64,000 nt of DNA from Ctenosaura bakeri (Eukaryota; Chordata; Lepidosauria; Squamata; Iguanidae): contig CAOLHI010001288.1 in assembly GCA_948474755.1 (NCBI GenBank), positions 341,998 to 405,997 of the forward strand, given 5' to 3'. Of this stretch, positions 23,950-37,704 are shown piece after piece; within the stretch, counting starts at the first letter, position 1, and every line of letters begins with the position of its first letter. The notes under the pieces are model-generated. The model had not been told where the DNA came from. It saw only the letters and a program-made list of their open reading frames with translations, and did not search any database. The position numbers and the translations under genes were made by a program.

Positions 23950-25160
23950 AGAACTGGACTTAGGGAGAATAACACAAGAGGATATCTTGAAAAATGAAGG
24001 ATTTTCACATTCTTTTATTGGATTTTAATATGTTACACTGAAGATGTGGAAGAAAAACCTCCATGACTATTAAATCAGAAAACAAATCCTCAGGCCACAA
24101 TTACACACATCAATTTCCATGAAAAAAACACTCCAAAATCTTACAACCTTCTGCACCTTTAAAACCTCTCATACCCTTTGCTATTGCACAAAAAAGAAAT
24201 TCCATTGATGGTGGCAAAGAAATGTGCCAAATTCCCAAATTCTCCCTAATCCCCTGCACAATTCTAATCCCATGATGGGGCTGAAAAATTCTACATATGG
24301 ACTCGCATGGTTGCTTCAGAAAATCCTTGTCAAGTGCCACAACCCTACATGCAAAATGTAAATGACTAATTTGCTCCTGAAATTCTCTAAGAATAGTCTT
24401 AGAATAATCCCATAAATATAACCCCATAAGTTCTGAAATCCTCTCCCTCAAATCGCTGAGTTTCTTCTCCAGAATTCAACATTGTTCTTTCACAGTATTA
24501 GTTTCAAAGAAAATCAAACAAGGACTTGGTCCCTCAGTATTCTTCCACTTTCAGCATCCTATGGAATCCTGGGGTTTGTAGTTTACTGAGGCCAAAGAGC
24601 TCCCAGTGAGAATTCTAAATGCCCCTCCCTAAACTGCAAACCCCAGGATTCCATAGGGTGTTAAAAGTGGAATAATAGCACTGTAACAGTCTAGTGCAGA
24701 AATGGCCTAAGCCAAAATATGTTCAGTAATATTTACTTTCAGATCTGGTTTCCAGTTTAGCTGGGGCTACAGACTGGGCCTTCTCAACAGCTTCATGTCT
24801 GGCCAGGATTGCTGACAATGAACCGCTTCTCCTTCTTCATCAGAGGAATCAAATAACACTATGGGAGGATGCTTGGCTGGTTGCCTTTTAGATGTACCTT
24901 TCACCTTGGTCCTTCCATCCCCTTTTTTGGGAAAACATGATCAATTATGGGAACTAGCTGCTAGCTGATGCTCAAGCAACCAAGAAGCTAGCATCCTAGC
25001 CTACCTTATGGGCATGATTTTGTCAAACTTTAAATTGTATCCTTTGACTGCTTTTGCTATTTTTCTTCGTGTAACCACCACCTCATTTCTTCTTCTTTCT
25101 CAGTAGAACACTGTAATTATCTCACTCAAATCGTCCCATTCGTCTCCGCTGTAGTTTGCT
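23950..25160. repeat. Dispersed block R, copy 1
   Basis: Aligns in the same orientation with 43915-45180. Shared stretches are AAATCCTCAGGCCAC, CCTGAAATTCTCTAAG, TCAAATC(G/C)CTGAGTTTCTTCTC and AGATCTGGTTT(C/T)C(A/T)GTTTAGCTGGG. It lies upstream of V2R-B as copy 2 lies upstream of V2R-C, so it is probably part of the tandem V2R unit. A minus-strand ORF at 24110-24451 is not kept in copy 2. The origin, possibly an old retroelement, is not identified. Confidence 0.6.
24533..24715. mobile_element. Palindromic DNA element, copy 1 (left end truncated)
   Basis: Contains CTATGGAATCCTGGGGTTTG and its inverse CAAACCCCAGGATTCCATAG either side of a central AGGCCAAAGAGCTC region, then AGCACTGTAACAG...GTGCAGAAATGGCCT as right terminus. 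Copy 2 of block R lacks it, so it arrived after the block duplicated. Confidence 0.65.
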
Positions 25161-26580
25161 CACCCCTAGTATGGTGGGAGAGGCCTAGCAAGATGTTCCC
25201 TCCTGCCTGAAATACCAGAGCAGGAACTATAGCCACTCAGCAGTAATAAAGCCTAGATCAGCCCCAGAAGCCCTCTGATACCTAGTAATGGAGATAAATG
25301 GAGATAAACACTCAAGTGGTGGATTCAAAATGATAACACAGCTGGGCCTAACACAAATGCAATAATAATAGACCCTATCTTTTTGGCTACCCCCAAGAAC
25401 TAACTGTCCTTAATGAGCTGGGGTCCCCAAAAGTATCACCTGTAAACCATTCAGCTGAGCAGTCCAATAACTGGCTGCCAACCCAATCCTCTCTCTCTTA
25501 GCTCTTTCCAAAGACCTCCACCCCTACTGTATTTTTCTGCCTTCTGCTCCATCCTCCACTCTCTACTCTGCCACAAAGCAGTCTTCAAGAAAACAAGTGA
25601 ACAGAATAATTCATCCTCTAGCTCTTTAACCAAATGTTTGATGTCATCCCGCATTGAGCATGATGTCATCAGCACTGTCCTCTCCTCTATTGGAGGGCAG
25701 AAGAAGTGGATCCTCCCCTTCTGTGACTCATGTTATGTGAGTTCTCATATATATTGTCCTCACTGCAAGAGAATATCTCTGTGCCATATTTTCCCCATAT
25801 CCATGATTCTTTTTTCTAGGGAAAAATTTTGTGCAGAAGTTTTTTCTGTGAAAAAACAAACATTAAACATATTTTTCATAGAGGTCCCATACAGGAAGCT
25901 CCATTTTTGCTAAAACAAACAAGCAAACACCTGATTTCCTGGTTAGAAAAATAAATGTGTTTCTGTGCAGAATAATCTTTGAAACACTTCACCAGAGAAA
26001 AGGGTAAAGTCTCCCTTCTGTGGCTTTCCTTCTGATGCCATTTTCCAGGAATCTTTATTTTATTGTATTTTATTTTGGTCAGGAAATAAACAATGGCAAA
26101 TATAAAAAATCTCAACCTATATTTGAGGAAATTTTCTTTCCTTTCATCCTGGAAATCAACCTTTTCACACAACTGAAAATTTCTGCCTAAAGAATGAAAA
26201 TGAAGGAGCAGGTGAAAGGTGAAACTGACATGTTCCTCCATGAGTGTAAGTGAGCTGAACATATTCCTGAATAGAAAGAAATAGCAAGGACCTGATAAAC
26301 TTTCTTTCTAATTGTGAGTTCCAAAATAAATGTCCGCATGATGATGGTGATGGCAGTGGTGATTTCACCAAGCTGAAAGGATTCATTGTGTCAAAGTTAC
26401 AACATTGTACCAAAAATCAAGAGATCTATTTTCAAGTTTCAATTTACACCCAACTCACTTTAGTTGTTACTTGTCTTAAAGTCATTTTTCTGACTTAAGG
26501 TAACACTAAGGTGAAACTATCACTGGGTTTTCTTATCCTAATTTGTTCAGAGGAGATTTGCCCTAGTCTACTTATGAATT
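25160..26580. other. Intergenic DNA, nothing recognised
   Basis: AT-rich sequence with scattered short ORFs on both strands. The minus frame at 25451-25675 is lysine- and glutamate-rich, but I cannot match it to a family. No paralogous copy was seen between block R copy 2 and V2R-C. Confidence 0.4.
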
Positions 26581-26582
26581 TA

Positions 26583-26791
26583 AGGGCCTTTCTCCCCTAC
26601 ACTGTTATAGTGCCTTATTCCATTATTTCAACACCCTGTGGAATTCTGGGATTTGTAGTTTACTGAGGCCAAAGAGTTCTCTTGCTCAGAATACAAAATG
26701 ACCCTCCCTAAATTGCAAACTCCAGGATTCCATAAAATGCTGCAAGTGCAGTAATAGCACTGTAACGGTGCAGTGCAGAAAGGCCCTGAGA
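26583..26791. mobile_element. Palindromic DNA element, copy 2 (both ends present)
   Basis: The inverted termini are AGGGCCTTTCT...CACTGTTATAGTGC and GCACTGTAACGGTGCAGTGCAGAAAGGCCCT. The same internal pair (GGAATTCTGGGATTTGTAGTTT-like and its inverse) occurs in copy 1. It is too short for a transposase, so it is a non-autonomous DNA transposon. I could not see a clear target-site duplication. Confidence 0.7.
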
Positions 26792-26889
26792 GATTATGAC
26801 TTTCCCAAGGTTACCAAGTGCATTTCCCTGGCCAAACAGGAACTCAAACCCTGGCCTCCCAGTGTCCTTGTTCAACATCTAAAACATTA

Positions 26890-27240
26890 GCACATGCTGA
26901 TTGTCACTTCCATCAGTCCCTCTCTCTTACTTTACTTTATCTCACAGAAGTGTTCTGAGCACAAGAGAGGGAGGAAAGCAGGGCTTTAAATGTGATAATA
27001 AAAAAAACATAAATCATGATATCAAAGAAAAAGTAAATGAGAAGAAAAATCATAGTGCACGGTCATGGTTGTATCTACTCATGATTTTCTTTAAAGCGTT
27101 TAATAAAATAAAAGGAGCTGAATGGATTAAACAAGGTAGTTAAGGAGACAAACACTCTGTCAATGTTTTCTTTTGTCAGAACTGATAGTTACTTTCTTCT
27201 TCCTTATCTTACACGTGTTTTGGTAGTGCTAGCCCCATGA
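26890..27240 (-). pseudogene. Relic of a V2R 3' end (last codons and 3' flank)
   Basis: Aligns along its length with 11520-11840, the 3' flank and last codons of V2R-A, in the same orientation. The part corresponding to coding sequence is about 27160-27235 (AAGAAAG...CAAAAGAAA-CATTGA on the minus strand). It has an added segment and in-frame stops, and homology then fades. No other V2R exon is found between here and V2R-B, so the rest of that gene is gone. Confidence 0.65.
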
Positions 27241-28560
27241 CAGTATTTTCCTTGTAAGTGATTCCATCTTGCTGAGGGAGTCATACTGAGCTAGAAACAA
27301 CCACTGGGCATGAAGAATGCATTTCTGAAGAATTAGTTGTTCCTCCAGAAGGTTAACTAAAGCTTGAATCATCCTAGTCTATCTTTCTTTCAGAAGATAG
27401 ACTTCCTTCCTTTCAGAACACTTCCTAGAGTCCCCTATCATCTATCTATCCCCTACCTATTCTTGTGGCTATCTAATTCTGGTAATTATTGAAGGATAAT
27501 AGCATTTATCCAACATTTACTCCCTATTTGACCACAGGATACTATATCATATATAATTAATAAAAGAATGTTTTATGTTCCCATTTGTGCATGTGTTTCT
27601 CTATATATGCTTACATGCAAACACATACACATGCTTCCTGAAGTTTGTGGCTCTTATGCGCCCTACTACTGAGCTAGAGCTCCCTCTCCAAACATTTTCT
27701 ATTGCTCCACCTCATAAAGGGGAATAGCTAGAACACCCCAAACTACTCTTTGCCCTTTATTAACAATGCATATCAGCTGTATGTCATGGAGTTGAACTAA
27801 TGGTAATCAGTGAAGATCTATGGGGACAAAGTGGTAAATTTCTTTCTTGACTTCCTTTGACCTATTGAGCTATGAGGAACTGGGGGGTCTTTTTGCAGAG
27901 AACATTCTGTGTTTCTCTTCCTCCTGGAAATCTTTGATAACTGGGCAGCTTTCAAAGACTCTTTGCAGTTTAGGCCATTTTGGCACTAGAGACCATTAGT
28001 GCATTGTACCATTATAATCCCAGCACTGCCACTCACACAATGCTAACAGATTAGGAACACTGTTTTCCACATTCTTCTGCCTTCAGCAGATGAGTAGCAA
28101 TATTGCCATCAGTATTCCTTCTGCACTACAGCATCCTTCGCCAATCCTTTGCCCCACCTTCACCCCGCCCATTGCACCGATTGTTTCTTTTTGTTTTTGT
28201 TTTTAATTTTGGAAGCCCTACTAGTGCAACACTGTTGTAACTGCATTACAAGCCAGTACACTATTGCATTTTCACACTACAATACTTAAAAATGTATTTA
28301 AAAAATAAAAAGTTTTAACACAAAGGAGAACTTTAAAATCAACATGGAGAGGTGGTGGATTTCAAAGTTATTGCAAAATGGGAGTTGGAGAGGGAGGGAA
28401 AAGCTGGGCATGCCCACCCCACCTACACCTGGATCTGCGACAACAGGAAGCACTGCCAAGCACTATTACGGTACCGCTCAAAGCTGGTTGATGGGATTGA
28501 AGTGCTAAAGGAGTGCTTAATGGATTTTTTCTGGAAATAGTATAAGGTGTTTAAGGCTTG
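27241..28560. other. Intergenic DNA, nothing recognised
   Basis: AT-rich, with no long ORF, no recognised repeat and no paralogous copy in the window. Confidence 0.4.
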
Positions 28561-28564
28561 GGGA

Positions 28565-30110
28565 TGGGATAGCAGCTGAGTAGTGATGATATCATGCACG
28601 GTTTTCCACCTTCCTTCGCTGTAGTTTGGGTGATAAAAGAAAAGAGGGAAGCCAAGTGCACTCTTATTCCCATATTGATCCAAACTTGGATTAGTACTTG
28701 AATACAGCTTAAGTCCTCTTAAAGCAGGGGATTTCCATATCCTGTTTATGGCATCCAAAGTTATCAAACTGTGCCCATGCTTAACCTGATGTCCACATTC
28801 CATCTGAAAAATGACAACAATCATACTGATTTGTCTTGCAGTTGGCATTATATAGGATTTATTGGCCTAACACAGTTAAAGCACTTGCTCAAAAAAACAG
28901 AAAAACAAAGGCTGCTTTTTTGAGATATTTCTTAGCCCAACTATAGCAGACCTACTGAATCTGAGGTGACAGGAAAAGTCACCACTTTCGGAAGTTCCTC
29001 TGGTGAGTAGTGGGAGAGGGAGAATTGTTTGCCATGTCAAGTGAATCCTTTCACATAAATAAGTAGAATGATGGGGAAAAAAGTCACCTCACCCACCCCC
29101 CACTGTCCAAATGGTCAAAGGAAACCAAGAAAAAAAGTTACCCCTTTGACCCCATAGATCCCCACAGATTACCAGCTGAAGATCTCCATGGCTTGAAGGA
29201 TCTTCTTGGTATGCTGCTCAACTACAGAATCAGTAAAGGATAAAGACTCATTTTGAATGTTCTGAGTATTCATTTTTCAGAATGTGGGGCAATAAAAGAA
29301 TGATGAAAAAAAGTCTATAGCTCAGTGTTAGGATGCATATTTTGCTAGAATTATTCCATTTTTTTAATATATTTCTTATTAATAAAATGCATTTAAAGGA
29401 ATGAATGAATTTGTGAATTCATCCCATTTCATACAGGGCAGTATTGCCAGAAGCAGTGAAAGAGAGAATTCGCCAATGCAATATGAACCATGGAAGAACT
29501 TTGCAAATAACACCCAAGGTTCTGGGAGATAGAATGTAATATTCCATCTGCACAGTTACACTGAGATGCCCATTCCACTCCTGTGGAAAGCAGTTTCTCA
29601 GTGTGGAATTCCCTGTCCCATAGCCATTTACCATCTGGAGAGGAGTCTGTGGCAACTGGGTAATGTTCCTATGTTTGTCTGCAGCTGGCAGGAAACAGCA
29701 GCTTTTGACCTGCTGGATCTTTAGGAAATGTGCTGGAGATTCAGCATGCTGGAGATCTGGGCAAATGATGGCTACTGTTTCCTCCCAGCTGTAGCCAACA
29801 GCCAAACCTCTCCCTAATTCCAAAATGTCCCTCTTCTATGGCCAATAACTAATAAGCACCTGTGTGGTGAAGGGGAAGCCATTGCACAAAAAGAGGCCCT
29901 GGTGCAACATCCTAAAGAAGATATGCATAACCACAAGTTATATACACATTGGTCACTAGTAAGATTCCAAACAATCTTTCTAAATTAAAATTCATCATAA
30001 TTTAATATTTAACACATCATAATAGACTGCATTTTATTAAGACTGTACTATCTTTTGGAGGATTTTCTTTCTACCAAAATGAGAATTAGAAAGAATTAGA
30101 ATTAGAAAAT
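28565..30110. repeat. Segmental duplication fragment C (OR downstream flank, no OR)
   Basis: Follows copy A from about 170 to 1700. Examples are TAGTTTGGGTGATAA at 28622 and 205, GGAAGTT...GAGAATTGTTTGCCATGT at 28995 and 600, and CATCATAATAGACTGC at 30012. The OR gene itself is absent; homology stops before the region that would carry it. Short ORFs here are not conserved with copy A in frame. Confidence 0.7.
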
Positions 30111-30594
30111 CAATTATGTAAAGAGGATGAAAGTTTAGTAGCTAACATGTATAAGAAGTTGAAATTTGAGTTGGAGAAAGAATGGATGATTAAATGGGCT
30201 CAAATCATAATTTCAACTGAATTGTAGCTCTTTCTTCTCAGGCTGTACCCAGTTAGGTCACATGTAAGCAATGAATGTGACAAAGAGCAACCAAACATCC
30301 AATGGGTTGCATTGATGAAAGAGGTTGTGTTCTCAATCTGGCTGATTCTAAAGGTAAAAAAGCATTTCCTGCCTTTAATTACTACATTGGATCACTGTTA
30401 TGAGACCAATGGGGAGAGATTACTTCAGTTCAGATGTGGAAAAACATCTCTTCTTCAACAATGCCACAGAGAATATCCTAATTTAAGTTGACTCTCTGTC
30501 ATTACTGAAAAAACTGTAATTAATTCTGCAACTTCGCAATATCCCTTCTGGAATGCAGATGACCACTGACAATAACAAATGTTTTGAAGGAAGA

Positions 30595-30602
30595 TATAAA
30601 TA
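30595..30602 (+). promoter_or_regulatory. TATA-like box upstream of V2R-B
   Basis: TATAAATA within GAAGATATAAATATAT, 198 bp before the ATG, in an upstream block (about 30290-30792) shared with V2R-C and more weakly with V2R-A. A TAATTAATT word, a possible homeodomain site, lies some 80 bp further up in B and C. Confidence 0.6.
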
Positions 30603-30792
30603 TATCCTTATAGTTTTAACAGTCAGGACTAGCAGGGATTATAAACTGAGAATGATTGACCAGTGTGATTCCTATTGCTTTATGTTCCCTATCACCATTC
30701 TTGAGCTTGGCAGCAAACGAAGTAACCACTGAAATCAGGCATTTAGATGCAAATTTGGAAATCTGTATTCAGGAAGGACTTTCACAATTAGG

Positions 30793-31004
30793 ATGGTGTT
30801 GTTGATACTGTTCTACTTTCTGCTGCCTGACCTGGTCTGCCAGACCCAGGCATTTAAATGTGGGATGTGGAATTCCCAGCCTATTCTTCCTAAATATTCT
30901 GAGCCAGGTGACTTCATCTATGGAGGCATTATTTTACAGACTTTTCTTGTCTCACATACACCAAACTTCAGTACTGAGCCTCCTGGACCTCTACCATCAA
31001 AAAA
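30793..31004 (+). CDS. V2R-B exon 1 (signal peptide)
   Basis: The signal peptide is [17 protein letters not shown], then [20 protein letters not shown] and [10 protein letters not shown]. The donor AAAAAA|GTCTGT is weak but gives 212 nt and the phase exon 2 needs (AA + T = Asn). Confidence 0.85.
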
Positions 31005-34000
31005 GTCTGTACATAGATTTTTCACGTATAATATTCCTCTTTCTTCTGATACTTAGTAGCCATTCATTAAGAAACATTTGTTGTACTGTTTCTTCATTGT
31101 TGTGCTTTAAAATTCCATTCTTTTCCAGGATACATGTGATAGAGAACTAGGTGTAGCCAGAACTAGGCATGGACCATTTCTTCTAGTTTCATTTGGTTTC
31201 TTGTTTGCTAGGTTATAAATTTATTTAATATTGTTTCTCAATTGATTTGCAACTTCAGTCAGTGCTCTAGTCTGTATGAAAAAATCAAAGAATTTTTTAT
31301 GTGAAATTTTCCTTTTGGATTCTATTTATTGCAATTTTTTCCCCAAATGTGTGGTTCTGCACATTTTACTTAAATATATACAAATGTTATTGCTTCCCTT
31401 TGAAGTGTTGTTTGCAGACTTTTTTTTTTTTTTTTGAGTTTCACATCACATAAAAATCTAAAGAATATCTATTTCAGCATCTTCTTGCATTCTGATTCAC
31501 TTAGAGGTTTGAGAAGTCCAGATGGGACATATTTGTGTAGGAATTAAAGGATTCATCCTTCAATTCTGTAGAGCCTTTATCCAAGCTCAGGAATGAAATT
31601 GCTCACAACAGAACAGTATAGTAAAAGTTGGTGTGGAAGCCAAACAAAGAGATCTTATGTTTGAGGAATGCAGAGAAAGATGAATAATTCAAGTTTATTC
31701 CTCTAAGCAGTTAATTATTGGATGGTTTTCCAGAGAAAACTTCTGAAACCAAAGGAAATTTTAAAAATAAGCTGATTTCCCTTATACATGCGGGAAAAAA
31801 TGTGTCAATGCTTTGGAACATTACAATTTGTGACATTTCAAAGTTGGTTGCTCTAAATATCGATTCTGTTCCTATTTAGAGCTTTCTGCCACACTTATTT
31901 TTCTTCCTTTAAATGCTTTTTTCATGTTCTTCTAGTGATTATATGGCTCTCCTATAACACACAGGCACACAAATAATGGCAATTTTGACTTTATTCAAGT
32001 ACTGTTTATCGTATGGAAAACACAGGACTTGTAATGAAAGAACAACCACATATAGACTATTCATTTCTACACATACAATAAATATATAGAAGGAACTATG
32101 AGGAAATCACTACAATAGAATATTAGCATCAACAATAGAATGAAAAATACCATAAACAGATGAAAAATCAATCCAAGTGACTGTTTCCATAAGAAATCCA
32201 TAAACAAAAAGGAGTCACTTTCCATAAGCAGGTAGACCATTTGCAGGATAACATATGGACTTTTTGATGTCACATCTTCAACAGTCACAATCTCGATATT
32301 ATGAAGCTACCATTTCAATCATACTCTCTCTATGGGACATTAGTATTGTTCTGCTGTAATACATGCTAAGAAAAACATAATTAAACAGTAACACTTTCAA
32401 CATAAAGAATAGTGACTATATTAGATTTGCCATTTTAGAATGTTGCCTCATGAACTGCTTTCTGGCATTGGGTTTTTCACTGGGCATTGATTTTTCACTG
32501 GGCCCTTCAAACTGTGCTATTTATCTTCAAATTGAAAAAATGCTGAATGTACTCTAAACTTCTTTATGAATGAAATGGAGGCATAGATTTATAATCAGGA
32601 ACTCAGTGGGATTCATCGTGTCCCAGCAGCTCTCATGTATGTACAATTATTGGCTGTATTCAAGCATCATCTTTTCTCATTATATGATGGTATGTCGAAG
32701 AAGTGCAAAGGGCTATCATTCAAGAAATGATGTATATTTTTTTCTTCTTCTGTAGTCAGTTTATACCATTCATTTTATGAAACAAAATTTACAGGATAAA
32801 ATGAATATATCAGATTACACATTTCCCAATATAAAGAGAGATTCAGACACAATTTGGAGGTTGAAATTCATATGCACAACTATTGACTGATTTTTTTTCT
32901 TTTTCAAAAAAATTGCATGGAATTGTTCAGCACTAGATTTCAAAAAGTGGCAAGGAATAAGTTTCTGTAACTTGACTTGACAAATATCTCCATCTGTAGT
33001 ATGTTTTCTTTCCTGATCTGCGAGCAACTCTAAACTTCAAACATACATTTGGATACCTATGACTTCACTTCTATCATATTTTTATTATATTAACGGTGTC
33101 ATGACCCAGCTGAGGGCAGGCCAAAAAAAAACCTACTGCACCATGATTCCAAGTTTATTTTTAGTATTTTTTCCAGCATTTAAGTATTCAGTATTCCTGT
33201 CTCTCATCAAACTGATAGAACAGTTTTCATAAACAGTAGAATTATTTCAGGCATTGCTATGACTTGTCATACTGTATAGTGACCTATTTTGAATTAAGCA
33301 TTGCTTTTTAAGATGTTGTCAATGTAAAGTATTCTTCTAACTATAGATGATTGGATTCAGAAAATATTAGATATAATTTATATGGATTGACTTACACTTC
33401 TTTTAAAAGGGGAGAAATATGGTAAATTTATTAGGGATTGGGATTTAAGAACATGTGGAGAAATCTGAGAAGTTAATTTAGAATTTTGAGAACATTATAC
33501 TTTAAGGAGAAAGTGTTAGTAGTATGAATAGATGAAAACATCGAATTACTAGTATCTATAGTTTATAGATTGAATAAATTAGATTAGATAATATATACTA
33601 TCATAGAAATTATAGCTATGCTGGAAATGGGAGGAAGCTTAAGAATGTACGTAAATAGCGGGATAGTAGATATTTTAGGTAGTATAAGTTTATGTACATC
33701 TGTAAATGTGTATGGGTGTTTATGCATGTGTGTGTGTGTGTGTGTGCGCGCACACATGCATGTGTCTGTGTGTTTGTATAGGTAGATATATATTTTTCTT
33801 TTTTTCTTTTGTACTTTAATCTTACACATTGGAATTTATATTCCTGTCATTCTGTTGTCTCTCTTTCCTTCTTTCCATATTTCTATTTTTTTCTTTCTTT
33901 TAACTTTTTCTTTTCTTCATTGTTTTTTATGCTTTTTATTTCTCTTTATTTTATTTTATTTTATTTTCTCTCTCTTCCTTAGTCGTATGAAATTATTTTT

Positions 34001-37000
34001 AAATGTTAAGATGAATACTGGAGGATTTGTATGTAAATTTTAATTTTCATTCTCAATAAAAATATTAATTTTTTAAAAAAGATGTTGTAAATATAGTATC
34101 ATATATCAATACTTTTAAAGTATTTGCAACAGAGTGGCCACTGTTATAGAAAGTCATTGCTTATTCATATAAAGTTAATCTCTGCTTGTAGTATAATAAC
34201 TGAGAACTATCAACACATCCTGGCTCTGGATTTTGCTGTCAAAGAAATCAACCAAAATCCCCACCTGTTACCCAATATTACAATGGGATTCAATATTTAT
34301 GATAGCTTCATAAATTCAAGATTGACCAATCATGCCACAATGGAGCTTATTTCTTCAAGGGATAAAATTGTCCCTAACTATCAATGTGGCATCCTGGACA
34401 CTTTGGTGGTAGTGATTGAAAATCTAATTTCTTACCTCTTCGATGAAATACAAAACATCTTTGGTATCTACAAAATCCCACAGGTAGGATGTGTTTTCCA
34501 GTTTATTGCATTATGAATAGATGGGTAAATGTATGTATGTATTTATATTGGAGCATGAATGGATGTCTTTCACTTGTGCAAGCAGTCATTAGGCACTCTA
34601 TTAAAAATTGCCTTGTCTGTGTATGCTTATGAATATATATGAAAACTAACAACAGTAAAATAGCACCGTAAATACCATATCAAGACTGGCAGATCTAAGA
34701 AGACCTGATATTAAAAAAAAAAAAGTCTAGAAGGAATTAAAAAAAAGACTGTTAAAAAGATGTCAAAGAGAGTAAACTCTCTATATTTGAGACTGTACAC
34801 TACTTTGGCTACTGTAAGGAACTATGGTTAATCTCATGTTCCTCCCATTCCCAACTCTTTTTATGGTAAGACAGCAAGGAGAGGCCCAAAAAATTGATGC
34901 AGATTTCAGTATGTGTAGCAGAGGAAATCATATATTCTGGATAGTATCTCTAGACCAGGAGAAAACATATACACATGCATAATCTCGGGGTAGTGTAGTA
35001 GTGAACTTCATAATTGGATTCCACACTAATCTGGTCTCAATAAGTTTCTGTTAAATTACATCAGTCTCTATTTGTGTTGCTTAAACAAAAGGGGTAAAAG
35101 ACTGAAGAGTCAATAGCAGGGCAAGCCCCTACAATCCTACTCCGTCAGCACTACACATTCATTACATGAAGAACTATTAGTACATCCTGGCTTTGTCATT
35201 TGCTTTGAAATTGATCAATCAAAATCCCCACGTTACACAGTACTATACTGCAAAATATGATACCCAAAATGACAGTATATATTTCTATGCAAAATGATGT
35301 CACCTTTCCTGGAGGCTGTGCTATTGTAGCATGTTCAAGAGTCACACTATTGACTTGCCAGACCTAGTTGTTTCCTATAGGTATTATGAGAAAAGGAAAA
35401 ATCTGGGTTTGCGATATTGACATCACACATTTTTTTTTCATACATAGGTAATCATAGGTAAGACTGAAAACCTTTATTTCTTTTCCCTCCACCTATCTAT
35501 TTAGCTCACATATGATATTTCGTTTTCAGTTGAAACAAAAGATATCAAACGTATCTCCATCCAACAGATGGTTCCTACTGGAGCCTATCAATACAAAGGG
35601 ATAATCCGGTTACTTCATCATTTTGGGTGGAGATGGATTGGATTCCTTGCTGCAAATAAAGAGATTTTAGAGTGGTTCAGGAAGAAAACACTTGCAGAAT
35701 ATTCTACCAATGGCATTTGTTTTGCTGTCATAGAATCATTCACCGGTATTTCTTATGATGCTGACAAGGGAGGCTACATAAAAACTCTAGCAAAATTTTA
35801 TGAGAAAGTCACTAACAGTAAAGTCAATGTTTTGGTCTTTTATGGAGAAACATGCAACATGATAGCACTGAGATGGTGTCTAAACCATGAATTGGGACAA
35901 ACAATGCAAACGTCAAAAGGAAAGGTTTGGATTCTGTCAGCTGGGATAGAATTAAAAAATATTGTCAATGGGAAAAGCTGGGACACACAAACCTTCTATG
36001 GTGCAATATCCTTTACATTTCATTCTAGAGAACTTCCTGGATTCCAGCAATTCCTTCAGAAAAGAAACCCTTCCAATGCTAATAGAGATGGTTTCATTAA
36101 AGCATTTTGGACTCAGGCATTTGGCTGCACCTTTTGGGATTCTGTTCAGGACAATGCACGTGGAGACATCTGCACAGGAAAGGAGAAGTTGGAGAACCTT
36201 CCTGAGCATGTCTTCCCAATGAGCACAACAGGCCAGAGCTACAGCATTTACAATGCTGTCTATGCTGTGGCTCATGCTTTACATGCCGTGTGTTCCTCCA
36301 AATTCAACAGGAAATCAATGGCGAAAGTAAAGAGAAAGGATCATAAGAATCACATTGTGTGGCAAGTAATGGCAATTTAGTCTGGAAAAAATTATATTAC
36401 CTGTGGCAGTATGCACATGAATGTAATATCAGTGTTTGTTTATATGTAATAGCAGATATATGGCCTGATAAATACTGTGTGAGGATGTCACTATTGGGTA
36501 TGGTACTTACATCTATACCATTGCCAGTAATATATGAACCCATACTGAGAGAAGATCACCTTCTTGGTGGTGGTGGGAGAACATTGTATATTATGTAGGA
36601 GGAAGGAAGCAGAACATATTCTGAATGTATCTGCCTAAGAAAGTTTACGTTTTTAAAAAATAAGTCACCCAAAATATTTCTAATTGTTCCTCCTGGCCAA
36701 TGAAGTGGATTGCTCTGATGTCAGTGGGTTTGTGACTTCATTTCTTGTTTGAGTTTGAACAAGCTATACATGGTCCTGAACCTATTTCAATGAGAGGGTT
36801 CAGCACCTTGGATGGTTCCCTTTATGTTCAGGCTGAACCCCAGAGCAGATAGGAGATCCAGCAGGTTCCACAGTCTCCTGGAAAGGGAAGTTACAGATTA
36901 AAGTAAAACACAATGAATGTAAAAAATAAAAAAAGGGAGAGAGAGACAGAGAGAGAGAGACAGAGAGAGAGCTAAGAATAAAGTCAACAGTGCAGAAAAT

Positions 37001-37669
37001 GTCACTTCTATGGAAACAGAGTGCAAAAGGAACAAGACTCATAACTCTTAATGGTCACATTTAAAGGCACAGACACTCTGCTATAATGTAGTAAGAAAAA
37101 ATATATATGTTAGTATGGTATCACTAACTGGCTGAGATCTACATAGCATAAACATCCACCTGCTTGCTTACATTACATAATCTCTCTACAGAATATTAAT
37201 GTAGCATTGCATATGTGGATCAATGGTCAAGCTACTGTGCACTTGCAAGTCAGTATTCAAAGATAATGCATAGTGACAATGCACATTCATAAGCTACTCT
37301 GTATACTTCATTGTGGTACTGCGTGAAGAACAGTCCCACAAGCATAATTCCACTTAATTGAATATGGCCATAACCAGGTATTCCAAAAAATTACTCTACT
37401 TAAAAAATGTAACATACACCTATACAGGTCAGTAGCAGGATCCTTGCCATGATGTGAAATACCATTCCTCAAGAAATTCAATGCAATGAAAGAATTTGCA
37501 AATTTGATGCATGTTGAATACAAAGTTCTTTCTTCTTAACTGCTCTCCATACAGTCCCATCTATCATCTATTTTTATTAAGAAGACAAATAATATATTTG
37601 CAGGTTTTTTGTATTTTCTATTGTTCACCACTTTGAAACCTCCAGATATCATTTAGATTTACATAGAAA

Positions 37670-37704
<35 letters not shown>

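Noticed and set aside
24110..24451. 113-codon minus-strand ORF in block R
   Set aside because: The aligned copy at 43920-44290 does not keep the frame and no family is recognisable.
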